Source: Nectonema munidae
Lineage: Eukaryota; Nematomorpha; Nectonematoida; Nectonematidae
Assembly: GCA_030549495.1 (NCBI GenBank)
Contig: JAUIRK010000141.1
Location: 1-64,000, forward strand
DNA: 64,000 bases
Reading direction: 5' to 3'
In this document: in pieces, positions 48,401 to 59,590 of the stretch
How the letters are laid out: every line of letters starts with the position of its first letter
How positions within the stretch are numbered: position 1 is the first letter of the stretch
The notes under the pieces: generated by a model
The model's database searches: none
Told to the model about the DNA's origin: nothing
What the model saw: only the letters and a program-made list of their open reading frames with translations
Program-made: the position numbers and the translations under genes

Positions 48401-51400
48401 TTTTATATTTTAATGGGCAATATTAGTTTAAATTTAATATAATCCTTTTCCGTATTCAAAACGATATTGTATATAATACTTCAAATATTGTGAAATAAAA
48501 AAATTAAAATTCTAATGCGCATGAATAACAGAAAAATATAAAGAAAATGTGAAACTGAAACTTTAAAAATCGCTCTATATTTTGGAATTAAAGGTTTAAA
48601 TCAGTGTACAGTATCAAATTGTAGCAGGATGTTAACAGCTACCGGATTCGAATTAAAGATAAAGAAAAGGAGAGCACATATGATAATGAATAATAAATAA
48701 CCAAAAACAAGTTTTGGACACTCAGGTTATTGCAGAATAGTGAAACTCAAAGATGTAGAAAAATACCGGCGCCAAATGTCAGTACTGCGTCAAGGTCAAA
48801 AATAGATGTTTTAAAGACTAGCTGATTGGACTCAATAAGCTAACTTAAAACTTTTTCATGTTGTTGGCTCCTGAAGCTCAAAAGAATGGAAGAATAAGTT
48901 ACCTGCAACAAATTCAAAAGTATATTGGAATAAAGTTCGTGTTAGTTTTAACCAAATTGCTAAATTGCTATAACTTCTGAAAATATATTATTCAAAATGT
49001 AATTGGTAACAAAATCGTTAGAACATTTCAACTTATCTAGCATTTAGATATAAAATCAGATAATTTATGATTTATCAGAAAAATGAAATGGATATTTAAT
49101 TTTTTTAAATTTATATATTTCGTATTTAAGAAAGCATATTAACTACTTTTATTCTTGATCAAAATCCATATGGTATACCTTATAAGAATAAAACGACGGT
49201 GTTAGGTCAATTTGTCCCCAAGACAATTTGTCGTTGGTCAATTCGTCCTCAAATAAAACACTAGGTCGTTGAACAGTTTTATTTTTTTAATCTTTTAAAA
49301 TAACTAGATATCACCAAGATGAAAGTTTTAGCCTAAAAATGCGTTATTTTATTGCTCTTGCTTTTTTGTCGGTTGATGATGTTGTTGATGGATATGAAGA
49401 ACTTGTAGATGATGCTGATATTCCACAGTCGATTGTTTCCTATTTTGAAAATAATTATATTGGACCACTAAGAGGAAGAGGATGTCTCGAACCTTTATTT
49501 CCATCAACTTTGTAGAATGTTTGGGATTGCTCGAACTATAAATAGCTTAGAAGCTTATCACAGTGCACTGAAAGACACAATGAATATAAGTCATCCAAAT
49601 ATTTGGAAGCTCATTAATGTGCTTAAATACGAGGAAAGATTTGCCAGTGCCAAACTGCAAAATTTTATTCAAGGAGAAAAGAGCCAAGTCAAAAGAAAAA
49701 TATAGAGACGTGAACTTGCGTATAAAAAATGTCATGGAGAAGTATAATCCAAGCCAAAAAGTTACTTTTCTAAAAGCAATTGCACATAATTTTAAAAATA
49801 AAATCCTCAATGCAACAAATTCAATTTTTTAGTATTTTTATTGTAACTCTAATATTTGTTGTCATGTAAAAATAAACATTATTTTCACTTGTCTATTTTT
49901 AGTATTCATATTATAAATCTATCTCAACCCCTTTCTTTCTTTATCTCTCAAAAATAAAAAATTTGAAAACAATTACACTATCAAACAAATTTTAAAAATT
50001 GCGTATTCTAGTTATCCAATACATGTTTATGATCAAGTAAAAAATTTAATCACTTACACAATTCTGATGCGGAAACAAACAAACAAGAACGAAATGACTC
50101 TGGGACAAATTGACTTGGTGACGAATTGACAGACGACGAATTTATCGGATTCCGATTCGTAGTACCCGACTTCGAATAAAGAATCGTTGCTCCATATGTT
50201 TACAAAAAGTAACCTATTTTTTCCTTATTTAGAATACTTAAAAAAACAAACACAGATTCCGACTCCATTTTATTAGATACTGACTACGACTCCACATCCC
50301 AGCTAAAACGCATGAAAGATATGGTACCAAGATTTACATAAGAAAAATGAAATGAAACACGAGATCAATTAATTCAGTAGGGCTATTTAGCATCAATCCA
50401 AAGAGAATTATGCGAAAAGTGTGGAGTAACCCTTATAAAGAGAATTTATAATATCCTACAAGCATTGGTAAAAAAACTTAAAAGATATCTTAATAGCAGA
50501 AAATACGAATTTTTATTAAGTAAATGATTTTAAATAAAAATATATAGAATATACCGACAATATCCATATGCGATTGATATGCCTGGCTGTTATCTAAACC
50601 ATCAGCTTGCTTTAGCGCGGAAAAGCAAAAATCGATATTCATTTCAGAATTTCTTTCAGCATAATTTAGATTCAAAGATTTCTTCAATTGTTTGATACTT
50701 CGATGTATATCATACTTTAGTGGAGTGCTTGATTGTTTAATGTTCTAAGCAAAATAATAAAGTTGATATCATTAATTCAGTTGATAAATATCTCATGAAT
50801 TTTCATCATTTTTCAAGAGTATATAACTTGTTTAACACTTTTAGACACAATGGGTCAGTATTGACACATAAAATAAAAAGATTCTGCCTCAAATTATGTG
50901 AAAATTCATTCAAAAGAAAAGCAGAAAATTAATTTTTGAAATCCTGAAGGGGGTAACAAGAAAAAGCGTGAAAAAATGTGTCTGTGATACACACGATTTG
51001 TAAAAGCTAAGCAATGTTAACGTTTTGATCCCCCACGAGTAAAAATATAACATTCATTTGCAGGCCTGAGAAAAAATATTTTCAATGCCATCAAATCAAC
51101 AGGACTTCTATGCGCGTTCAGGTCAAAAAATAGCATTATGTTTGTGCTACTGAGCTACATATGTTGTATATCTATTTAAATTGTATTTTTATATTCGGAA
51201 TAAAATGTATTCCTATTTGTATTATAAATCTTGGAAAGTTTTCTTCATTAAAATTTTCGACGTCTGAAATTGAAAGAAAGACTTATTATATTATGATGTT
51301 AATTTGATAAATAGCATATTCACAAGTCTAATTGAAGTATTGTATTTTGCATTTAAGGAGGCTATAATAATCCATCATTCTTTCAAAAACTTATCCCCCT

Positions 51401-54400
51401 CTTCATAAAATATCTTTTTCAACTTATATCTTGTGAGTAGATTATGAACGATATGTATTTTAAGTGTATTTAAATTAAAAATAGTTGTACTTGTAATTGA
51501 AATCCTATTTATGTTTTTATGTATTTATGTTTAAAATTTGGATTAAGATTTCAAAAATCAGTATTTGATCGGATGCTGCTGCAAAATCCGAGATTTCAAA
51601 GGGAGGGGAGACGGTGTCGGTATCTAATGGAATTTATAAGTCTCAGATTTTAAGTATTTAAAAAAAGGAGGTGTAATTTTGTAAGCAATAAAGTTATGGG
51701 GATTTATGTATTAAAATTTTTTTCTGTATATTTCTTTTATTTAACTCTTTAAAAATACATTTTACTTCCTCACATAAATATCAATATAAAGAAGAATAAA
51801 AATAAAGTAAAAACTTGTTTAAATGGAGAAAAATTAGATCCTATTGACTTATTTGGAGATGATGGAGGACTAAAGGATAGATCAGAAAAACTTTTCGAAC
51901 TTGAAGAATTCTTAGAAAATTGTGTAGAGCTAAAGGAGGAATGAGGAGAAAATGATGTAGGATTATAGGAATTTTGATCATTCAAGTCAAAATAAAAGTC
52001 ACTTGTGAGATTAAAATGGTTGAAAGATTCGCCATTTTGTTCTTAAAAAATATTAAATAAATAGTTATATAAAATCAAATAAATTTTTTTCCGTTTTCAA
52101 CAAGGACCCGGCAGATAATTTTGAAGAATTAAAAAAAAGTAATGGAATTCAGCCTTTTACTATTTGCATCACATCTCGAATGACATTAGAAAATAGTTTG
52201 AAAAAAAGACGAAGTAAAAGGAGGCTGGACGCTTTATTTTTATGCTGTAAATATAAATATCTATATAAAGTGCTTGAAAATGCGAAAATAATGCTTTTCT
52301 AATCTTGCACCAAAGCAAAAGTAGACAACCTGTGGGCAAGATGCGCCACATAAACTCTTTTCACGTGCCTTCTCTCCGCCTTAAAATTTAGAGGTATTAT
52401 TCGCAAACAGAGAGTCAGTGGGAAAATGCCAAACTCCGACTCAAATTCAGATTCCTAGCACTTACAAAAATGCGCCTCCGACATCAAGTACTTAAAAACT
52501 TAAATTTGACGAGCACTCTTCGCTTCCGTCGTTGACTAAAGAAGGGTGTTCCTCCAAATCCGTACAAAAATTAAACTCTTCTTTTTATGCTCTTGTGGGC
52601 GTCCCTGCTTTAAAAGATTGAATGAGGACTTTGAATTCACCACTATATTTCAACAATTTTGATAAAGCTGAATTTTATTGCAGTTATAGACTTTAATGCG
52701 CCCTGCAGCTCAAAATTTGGCTATACCGCTGTTTTTGAAATTTGAGTATTTCAGTGTATGTCTAATGTCAATATGTATTTGTATATATATGTGTGTGTGT
52801 ATATATATTAGGTATGTATGTCTAGATGTTTTTAGTGTCAGAAGTGTATTAATACAAATAAATAGGAACAGTTTGTATCAAGAATGTCAAAAATGTATAT
52901 GTAAATGCATGTATGTACGATGGCGCTAACACTAAACCTAACCTCAACCCCAACACTAACTCTAATGCTAACTCTAGCCTAATCATAACCACCATCATAG
53001 GTTTCCAAAATTTTATGAATTAAGTCCCATTTAAAATTTGGTTGGGCATTTGTCAACTATTATGCAAATTGAGGAACAAACGTGAATTTTCAAAAACAGA
53101 ACAAGACCTTATAATAGCCGTTAGATGGTCCCTTCCGAATTGAGTAGTTAATTTTATCTAATTAAGTAGACCGTATACTAGTTAATTCGATAAAATAGTT
53201 TGCTGTTGTTGCTTTAAAAAATTAAGTTACGTAAGAGACTAAGTCTTAAAATTAAAAAAACTATATTCCATTTTCCAATCCCGATCTGACGGCCCAATCA
53301 GAAATTTTTGGTTAACACAATGCATAGAAATCGATCCAAACCATAAACTCTTTTCAATTAAAATGAATAAAAACTTCCAATAGCAAGTGGTCAAATGCTT
53401 CACCCTTTAGATTTGTGGTTGTCAAGAAAGTGTATTACAAACTTAAAGTTGAAGTATAAAAAATATTAAGAGTTTATTATGGTAATTTTGAATATAAAAT
53501 GATCAACTGATTACAGGATAGCCTGCCTACGACGCTCTTTAGAAGAGAAAAATTCATATCTTTATTTTAATATTTATATTTAAATTATCCCTACCATTTC
53601 CATTACACTTTCCCCTTTGTCAAAACTGGTTAAGAATTTTAAGGTCAAAATTTTGAAGGTTCTAAGTAATCTAAAAAACATCAGGAAAAACCTTGTTGGG
53701 ATCCATTGGTTAGCCAAACCGGAGAAAAAAGAGATTATCAAAGTAAATAATTTTGGAAAGAGTAAAACAAAAATGTTACTTACTAGATCCATTATTTGAT
53801 ATGAAGAGTAAAAAGTATATCATCTGGATAAGACTGAGGAAAATCAGAGTAAGAAGCAGAAGAGCAATGGAGCATTCTAGAAAATAAAATATAGAATATA
53901 TAGGAGTAACTAAGCATGCATTTAAATTAAGATATCCAACTACTTCTTAAATTGTAGCATTTTTAGATTTTACATGGAGATAGGTAATTAATTATGAATG
54001 AGTGTGATTAGGTTTTTCAGTACGATTTTCCAAATATACCATAATTATAGGATAGGTTTTTTAATATATCAGTTAAATATTAAAATATTGCTGAACAGAC
54101 AGCGAGCTGTGTAATTAGCGATCTTTAGGTAATACTGTTCCAAAGACATTAGAAACAAAGATACTTTGAAAAACCTTTTTGGAGTCCTTTTAAAAATCAA
54201 GAATTTTAAAATCGCCAATCAATTCCCATAAAAATTCACTGTAATTTAAAGCATTCAACATGTTTTGGACACTTTCATTGTTTTCTATAAGGTAAATAGA
54301 GTGTGCTAAAGGAATAGATGGTAATTCATTTGTACTATGTAGTAAAACACCTTTTAAACTTTTTTTGAATTGTCACTGAAAAGTCGCTAGTTTGTTGTAA

Positions 54401-55811
54401 TCAATGATGCGCCAATAGCTTCAAAAAGGCCTTTAACATCATGACAATAAAACAATTTATCAGAAAATGTGAAAAAAGTGGAAAAGTTTTGGTGTCTTTT
54501 TCTCTGAGAAATTATAGTAACTTCATCTAGTAAATCCCATTAATCTTAAAACTAATAATTCTGCATTTGATATTTAAAGACATTTCTCTAATAAGGTAGT
54601 TAATATCTTTCTGCTTTGGGTAATATGGATTATCTTAAACGATTTGAGATACAAAAAATTCTTCATCTTCATTTTGAGAGTTGTAGATACTTTCTTTTTC
54701 AGGCGTGATTTGAATAAAATGGAGGATTTCGGCACAGGAAACATAATGGAATCATAAGGAACAGGTGCAATTGAAGAAGGAATATTTGGATATATGATAG
54801 GAGGTGCATTTTTACATTTTCTTTTTTTTTGTTGGATCTACCATACAAAAGAAGCAATCGTTGACATGATTTGTTAATTCGCGCCAAATTCGAAGAATAA
54901 CAAAAGGCATTCATCTTTTTTGACCTCTAAACCATTTTTCAAGCGTACGACGACAACAATCACACACATGTGCCCAGTTTTTGTCTTAATCACCTATACG
55001 CATTCCAAAGTAAGCTTTCATTTTTTGAAATCTTTTTATCTCATTTTTTTAAACTTTTTTTGACAAAAACTGTCCGCATATATGACAAATACAATCAGCA
55101 GTATATTTACAACAGCAAGTATTCATTATTTAATTTATAAAATTCCAAATAAAAGGAAAAAATATATATATTATTAGAAATTATTATGATCGATTTAAGC
55201 AAATTTAGAAGAAAAAAATTTATAATGAGCTTCAATTGAAAACCAATCTACAGAGCTTAAAACCGATGTTTGAAAAGATTGAAAGCCATTTTTGAATTTA
55301 CCTAAACATAAAAAAACAAAAAACATACATAGTTAATGGCAAGCTTAATTTAACGATGTCCACCTATGAGACATTTATTATGCGTATTCCAAAACTAATT
55401 AGCAAATTTGTTCTTGAAAGAAGAAACACGGCATAATGTTGTACTTTCTTATACTCAGTGAGTAGTGCAAATGAAATTGCTATATAATAAATATGATGAG
55501 ACGACGTAGAATAAGGTTTAATGATGTGTTAAAATAAAACTAGTTTAAATTACCTGCGTAGAGAATAACTGGTAAATACAAAGAATTGACATAAATTCTC
55601 ATGAATCCTCCACACAGTCTGAATATAAAAAATGCTAGTATATATCATTGCATGAAGAAATACAAACGTACACATCGTAAAGAAGGGTCAGTGAAATCAT
55701 TAATTTGATGACGATTGATATGAGGGCACTTTTGAAAAAATTTTCATTTGTTTTCGAGAGTAAAAGTGAATGCAGAAAAGGATTAAGAGAATTGAATGCT
55801 ATTTTTGGACT
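45412..55811 (-). CDS. TMEM209: transmembrane protein 209 homologue, nine exons, 5-prime incomplete
   Basis: Exons in transcript order: 55811-55672, 55618-55554, 53876-53784, 52041-51815, 50744-50555, 46618-46321, 46114-45916, 45853-45745, 45650-45412. All junctions are GT-AG with matching phase; the sum is 1560 nt, 520 codons including the stop (human protein: 561 residues). Exons 1-3 encode two membrane segments (SALISIVIKLMISLTLLYDV and IALLLLTLIFLSLIQMIY), exon 4 a Ser/Pro-rich linker, and exons 6-9 the conserved C-domain. Diagnostic stretches are ENLKSWMETAILSPL, KCLVIPNIASLCRYLNP, SIMHLFCTYFDSLLP and AILIFLYMIKERCN...LGGVKLNIF, which align with the human protein as I recall it. The family is an inner-nuclear-envelope protein linked to nucleoporin Nup205. 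The first coding exon with the start codon is not identified. Exons are intact, so the gene is probably functional. Confidence 0.88.
47040..48335 (+). pseudogene. piggyBac transposase relic 3, inside a TMEM209 intron
   Basis: The start resembles a piggyBac acidic leader (VLKPPQDDEKTDCEFG, about 47080). It is followed by KYRKVRMWYDKL and NTFSIDETIK near 47375-47455 (first Asp block, Asp kept). After a frame change come GRHSYKQFIQIKEIRF, SVVAWNDKKRIYVSYIN near 47860-47910, YNDTMAGVELLQ near 48000, and a Cys-rich tail NCNKNANFQCLKCQVFLYLK near 48250. At least several stops and frameshifts break it. The best frames are 47245-47475 and 47610-47966. Family assignment is by motif order. Confidence 0.72.
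49199..50150 (+). mobile_element. small MULE relic with iterated inverted ends and transposase tail
   Basis: The left end (about 49204-49251) holds three tandem variants of GGTCAATTTGTCCCC. The right end (about 50101-50146) holds three variants in inverse orientation (GGGACAAATTGAC, GACGAATTGAC, GACGAATTTATC). Between them, about 49340-49760 encodes a MULE transposase C-terminus: YFIALAFLSVDDVVDGYEEL, VSYFENNYIGPLRGRG, then NSLEAYHSALKDTMNISHP, NIWKLINVLKYEE, with one frame change near 49512. The catalytic part is missing, so this is an internally deleted, non-autonomous copy. It lies inside TMEM209 intron 5. Confidence 0.7.
50745..51814 (-). other. TMEM209 intron 4
   Basis: Donor CAA|GTTTTT (51814) and acceptor ATTTTGCTTAG|AA (50745). 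No transposon relic or repeat is recognised in its 1.07 kb. Confidence 0.6.
52042..53783 (-). other. TMEM209 intron 3, with low-complexity tracts
   Basis: Donor TCTA|GTAAGT (53783) and acceptor ATATTTTTTAAG|AA (52042). It holds a TG/TA microsatellite near 52780-52812 and a degenerate CTAAC-rich tract at about 52928-52990. A 60-codon + frame at 53617-53799 overlaps the edge of TMEM209 exon 3 and has no recognisable domain. Confidence 0.6.
53877..55553 (-). other. TMEM209 intron 2, carrying a Cys-rich family relic
   Basis: Donor GCAG|GTAATT (55553) and acceptor ATTTTATTTTCTAG|AA (53877). About 1 kb of it is occupied by the relic at 54100-55130, in the same orientation as the gene. Confidence 0.65.
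54100..55130 (-). pseudogene. relic of an unclassified Cys-rich multicopy protein family
   Basis: Minus-strand frames, in order, give CCCKYTADCICHICGQFL (about 55115), AYFGMRIGD, DKNWAHVCDCCRRTLEKW, NHVNDCFFCMVDP, YPNIPSSIAPVPYDS, FFVSQIV then DNPYYPKQKDINYLIRE (about 54590-54660), NIKCRIISFKI, and further pieces to about 54120. I recognise this pattern from predicted proteins that occur in many copies in arthropod and cnidarian genomes, but I know no function or formal family name. The copy is broken in many places. Whether the family is a mobile-element product or a host family that expands with transposons is unknown. Confidence 0.55.
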
Positions 55812-56319
55812 CTAAAAAAATGGTACACGATTAGAAAAAAACTAAAATAAATAATAAATTAGGGCAGCAGAAAAGTCAACTTTTCATTTCTAGTAGTACT
55901 AAATCTAAAACATATAAATGGTCTTATTTTATAAAGTTTGTTGAAAAGAAGCCCAAGTTATTTAATACTTGATTTTTTGTAAGTAATCTAGATTTTGTAA
56001 AAATTTAATAAGTTAACAAACAAAGAGCAAATATTTAACAATTTTGGAACTGCTTTTATATACTGAAGAGTTTACAAAGCAACTAAAAAGTAGAATATTT
56101 CATTTCTACAATTATTTGATAGATCATTTTTAATATAGATAAAAAATTTCGACTCTTCTATCCTCACATATAAATCAAAATTTGGTTGAGAAACTACTTG
56201 AATATTATCAGACTGTATGAAAGTAGTATGTAAAAAACAAGTTGGTGCTTTGAAAAACAGGTCACTGAAGATAAGTCTTTATTAAAGGATTCCTACCTTT
56301 AAAATATCTACTATATCAT
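55812..56319. other. upstream side of visible TMEM209 exon 1; no start exon found
   Basis: The acceptor ACCATTTTTTTAG|AGT at 55812 shows that a further upstream exon exists, ending in phase 0. I found no ATG-led exon with a matching donor in this stretch. Confidence 0.4.
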
Positions 56320-56930
56320 TGCTACAAATAGCAAAAAATACTAAAAGTAATTCCTTTATCTGCTAACACGGTTAAGCGTAGAAGTGAAGACATGACGGAA
56401 GATATTGAAATTCAAGTTATAGAAATAGTAAAAAATTCAGCATTTTTTCGATTCAACTTGATGAGTCAACAGATATAAGTAATAAAAGTTTGTTTTGTTA
56501 AGTGTGAGTCTGAGACAAATGCAAGAATTACTTTGTTCTCTCAACTTGCCAGGAAGAATAACTAGCGCTGAAGTTTTCAACACAATTGACAGCTTTTTTC
56601 TTGAACTCAAAATTGAATGGAAAAAGTGTATTGGGATATGTACAAGAATTTAAAATATTGGCCCCCATGACATTATATCGACACACCGCATTTTACATCG
56701 TGAGAAATTTATTGCAAAAAAGTCTACAAAACTACATGAAGTACTTTTAGATGTTATCAAAATTGTGAATGAAATTCAACACAAAGCTCTCAATTTTCGA
56801 ATATTTGAAGCACTATGCGAAGAAATAGGTTCTTATTATACTCACCTTCTTCACGCTGAACTCAGATGACTTTCAAGAGAGAAAGTACTAACTCGAATGT
56901 TTGTTTGGGGTGAAGAAATTTAATTTGTTT
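56320..56930 (+). pseudogene. hAT (ZBED5/SCAND3-like) transposase fragment
   Basis: Pieces in order: IPLSANTVKRRSEDMTEDIE (56347-56411), SIQLDESTDIS (about 56448-56480; the hAT first catalytic Asp block LDESTD), LPGRITSAEVFNTIDSFF, WKKCIGICT, ILHREKFIAKKSTKLHE, and IFEALCEEIGSYYTHLL, then LSREKVLTRMF. All are typical of the ZBED5/SCAND3 group. Frames change several times, and the TDGA block is damaged. No C-terminal dimerisation region follows. It directly precedes a second, different hAT relic. Confidence 0.75.
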
Positions 56931-57099
56931 TCAGCATAAAAATAATCATAGATTTCAAGAACTTTTTTCAAAAAATGAAATTTGCGTAATGACATGCACT
57001 GTGGCAGTCACGGTTAGCCCAAGTGTTTTAATTTTTTTCGTTTAGCATGGGGAAGTACAGTAGTTTGTAATATTTATTTTAAATTTTGTTATTTTTATT

Positions 57100-58225
57100 T
57101 TTTGTTGTAGCTAAATAAAATGGACAGACACAAAGGTCCAAGATATTTTGCAAGTGGTGCTGGGAAGAGGAACGCATCAAAGGATCGTACTGAACGACAG
57201 GTTCAAGAAATGGCAAAAATACCGAGAATTCTTCACTCCGCCCATCAGCCCCCAAAAGAGAGATAGCAGTTTCGTCATCCAGCCTGTCTATTCCATAACA
57301 GGATCCAGATGATAGCCAGCATGTGGAGAAGACAGACACTGCTTCAAAGCAAGTCCTTTCAGAATGTCAAGTCGACATACAAGTTGACGACATCAGCTTA
57401 TGGCCAGAGAATATCACAGCAGAATTCATCAATTACTGGACTCGCAAAGATCCTATGGATCTCCACCAAAGTGATGTCTTTGGATGCTAAATGAACAATC
57501 CAAAAAGCTGCAAACGGTGTTAGTCGGAAATGTACACACAATGTGTGAGCGATCGAATCGCAATGGAGAAGTTGTTAAACGTTCTTGGTTTTGTTTTTCT
57601 CAAGTAAATGGTCGAGTCTACTGCTTTTTCTGTAAGTTATTGGGTACTTGTAAAGTAAAATCCCAATTTACACATGATGGCTTCTACGACTGGAAGCATG
57701 CTACGGATCGACTCAGTTCACATGAGAAACATTGAAGTCTCTACATCTGGAGTCTTTAAAAAAAGTGAAAAAAGAGAGCACTCTCATGATTATGAAGGAA
57801 AAGGGAAGGTGATGTCTGGAAATGATGAATATGTGGAGACACGCGAACGTTATCGAAATAAGCGCCTCAATCCATTAGATTATGGAAGATCAGGAGAGGC
57901 TACACTTTCGGCATCTGAAAAATTTCGAGTTCAGAACTTTCTCCCTGTAGTTGATCAATATCTGAGCTAAAGATTTTGCAACGTCCAAAATCCTATGAGA
58001 ACACCTATTCTATTTCGGTTTTTTTTTATGAAGACTGGATTAATTGGACAATCAGATCAAAGCAGCTGCTTCAAAATTGGTTGCTGAATATAAAGACGAT
58101 TTAGATCAAACACTTGGTGCTGAACTAGTGCAGTTTTCTTCACTGAAATTCTTGAAGGTGAAGATTGTGTGAGAAATGAGATCGGGAGAGAATTCCATCA
58201 AAACCCTACTTTTAGCAATCTCTCT
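57100..58225 (+). pseudogene. hAT (ZMYM1-like, TTF-type zinc finger) transposase relic
   Basis: An acceptor-like TTTTTTGTTGTAG (ending 57110) precedes ATG at 57120. The first frame reads MDRHKGPRYFASGAGKR, then RQVQEMAKIP. DISLWPENITAEFINYW (about 57388-57438), RSWFCFSQVNGRVYCFFCK (57573-57629) and FYDWKHATDRLSSHEKH (57684-57734) follow, matching the TTF-type zinc-finger region of ZMYM1-like hAT proteins. Later pieces include ASKLVAEYKDDLDQTL near 58070. Most of the catalytic domain is deleted between about 57970 and 58060. Several frameshifts and stops are present. Confidence 0.75.
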
Positions 58226-59233
58226 ACAAAAATTAACCGAGTCTACAGCAGTTCGTCCACTTCCAATAGATGCTTCATGAATAATGGCATCCAATGAATA
58301 GTCACTACACCATCCATAAATGAACAAAATCATAGATTTTAGGCTGATGCGACTTTTGGATAAGAAAAGATGCTGATCTCACAGTCTTTTTTACGATAAA
58401 TATATACATTTCCAACAATATCCATCTTCTCATTATGAATTTACAATTTTAAACTTTCCAACTTATTATTTGAATTTAAAACGTGTTAAAAGAGCAAAAA
58501 TTCCTATTTTCAGATAAAATTGCTTTTTTAATTAGAGTAGTATCAATGATTGCATTCATTTCAGAAGAAAAGGAAATGATGAAAGAAAACAAACTTGTTA
58601 CGCTGGTATCAAAATAATTGTAAAGTATGTTGTGTGTGGGAGTTTTTTTTTTTGAATTTTTCGTTTGGTTGTGGTTGTATGTGCATAAGACATAACACGA
58701 ATGAAAACTATTAATCATTTGCAGCTATTATTATTTCAATTCACATACATACGCACACAAAAATACACCCATACTCATACAAAACAAACACGCACGGAAT
58801 ATACAACCAAATTCACCCACATACGATACACTCAAGCAAACTACACTGAGAGAACAGAAAAACGAATCTAAAAATTAGAATTTTTGGTCCTTGTTTATCT
58901 ATTATTTTTTCTGGTGTAAGGTCTTACACAAACATTTTTAACATTAATAATGGAGTTTATGATCATTGTGTATTTTAACACCAACATAACTTTGTGGACC
59001 AAAATGATATGAAAATTCATAAGCAAAATATTGAGTTTAGCACCTCCAACGAATTATTCAAATCATATTTAGATGAGTTCATTTGAAGAAGCCATTTTTC
59101 AAAAACAAAATTATTTGCTACATTTCTTAGGAAAGAATTATTGCAACCGCAAAGTATTGAACAAAGATAAAGTATCTATTTTCATTTTTAGTAAAATATT
59201 TTAAACGTAATTCTATTATAATCTGAATTCTAT
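58226..59233. other. gene-free stretch with CA-rich low complexity
   Basis: No gene. The part 58738-58850 is rich in CACA/CATAC motifs on the + strand. The rest is plain A+T-rich DNA. Confidence 0.5.
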
Positions 59234-59590
59234 AAAAATATTTGGTACTTTCCTGTTATCGCCCCACCACCCATCGATCTTCTACCACGATAAATATTCT
59301 TGTATTGTTTTAACCTAACCTACAAACTTACTATATATCATTAATCAAAACCTTTTTCATAGAAAAAAAAGCCCATAAATGGAAAATTTATATATATCTA
59401 TTATATATAAATTATATATATCACCATATATATATATATATATGGTGGTAATATGTTTGATGCGATTCTTTTTGATATGGTTGAATTTTATCCACCTACA
59501 GATTAAAAGATTTTTCACTTGTTTTTTTTAATACATGTTTTATAACATTTTGGGGTGGTGGGCGATAACAGAAAAGTACCAAATATTTTT
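59234..59590. mobile_element. foldback-type MITE, about 357 bp
   Basis: The left end, AAAAATATTTGGTACTTTCC and on through GTTATCGCCCCACCACCC (59234-59272), is matched in reverse complement at about 59552-59590. The inverted repeats are nearly 40 bp long with a few differences. AAATATTT, itself palindromic, lies at both outer ends and could be an 8-bp target duplication. A 26-bp perfect palindrome sits in the middle. No coding capacity. Confidence 0.8.
59422..59447. repeat. 26-bp perfect palindrome
   Basis: CACC, then nine AT dinucleotides, then GGTG. It lies near the centre of the MITE and could extrude as a cruciform. Confidence 0.85.

Larger units (their letters stand above)
46619..50554 (-). 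other. TMEM209 intron 5, 3.9 kb, filled with transposon relics
   Basis: The donor is GTCG|GTATAT (50554) and the acceptor TTTCCTTAACAG|AT (46619). It contains a piggyBac relic (about 47040-48335) and a MULE relic (about 49199-50150), both on the strand opposite to the gene. The remaining DNA (46620-47040, 48336-49198, 50151-50554) shows nothing recognisable. Confidence 0.8.

Noticed and set aside
52928-52990. CTAAC/CCTAAC-rich tract resembling arthropod telomere repeat (CCTAA)
   Set aside because: The tract is short and irregular, lies within an intron, and never forms consecutive CCTAA units.
53617-53799. 60-codon + frame rich in Lys/Asn
   Set aside because: It overlaps the edge of TMEM209 exon 3 on the other strand, has no domain, and is what A+T-rich sequence gives by chance.
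58106-58333. 75-codon minus frame
   Set aside because: It is the antisense shadow of the 3-prime part of the ZMYM1-like hAT relic.
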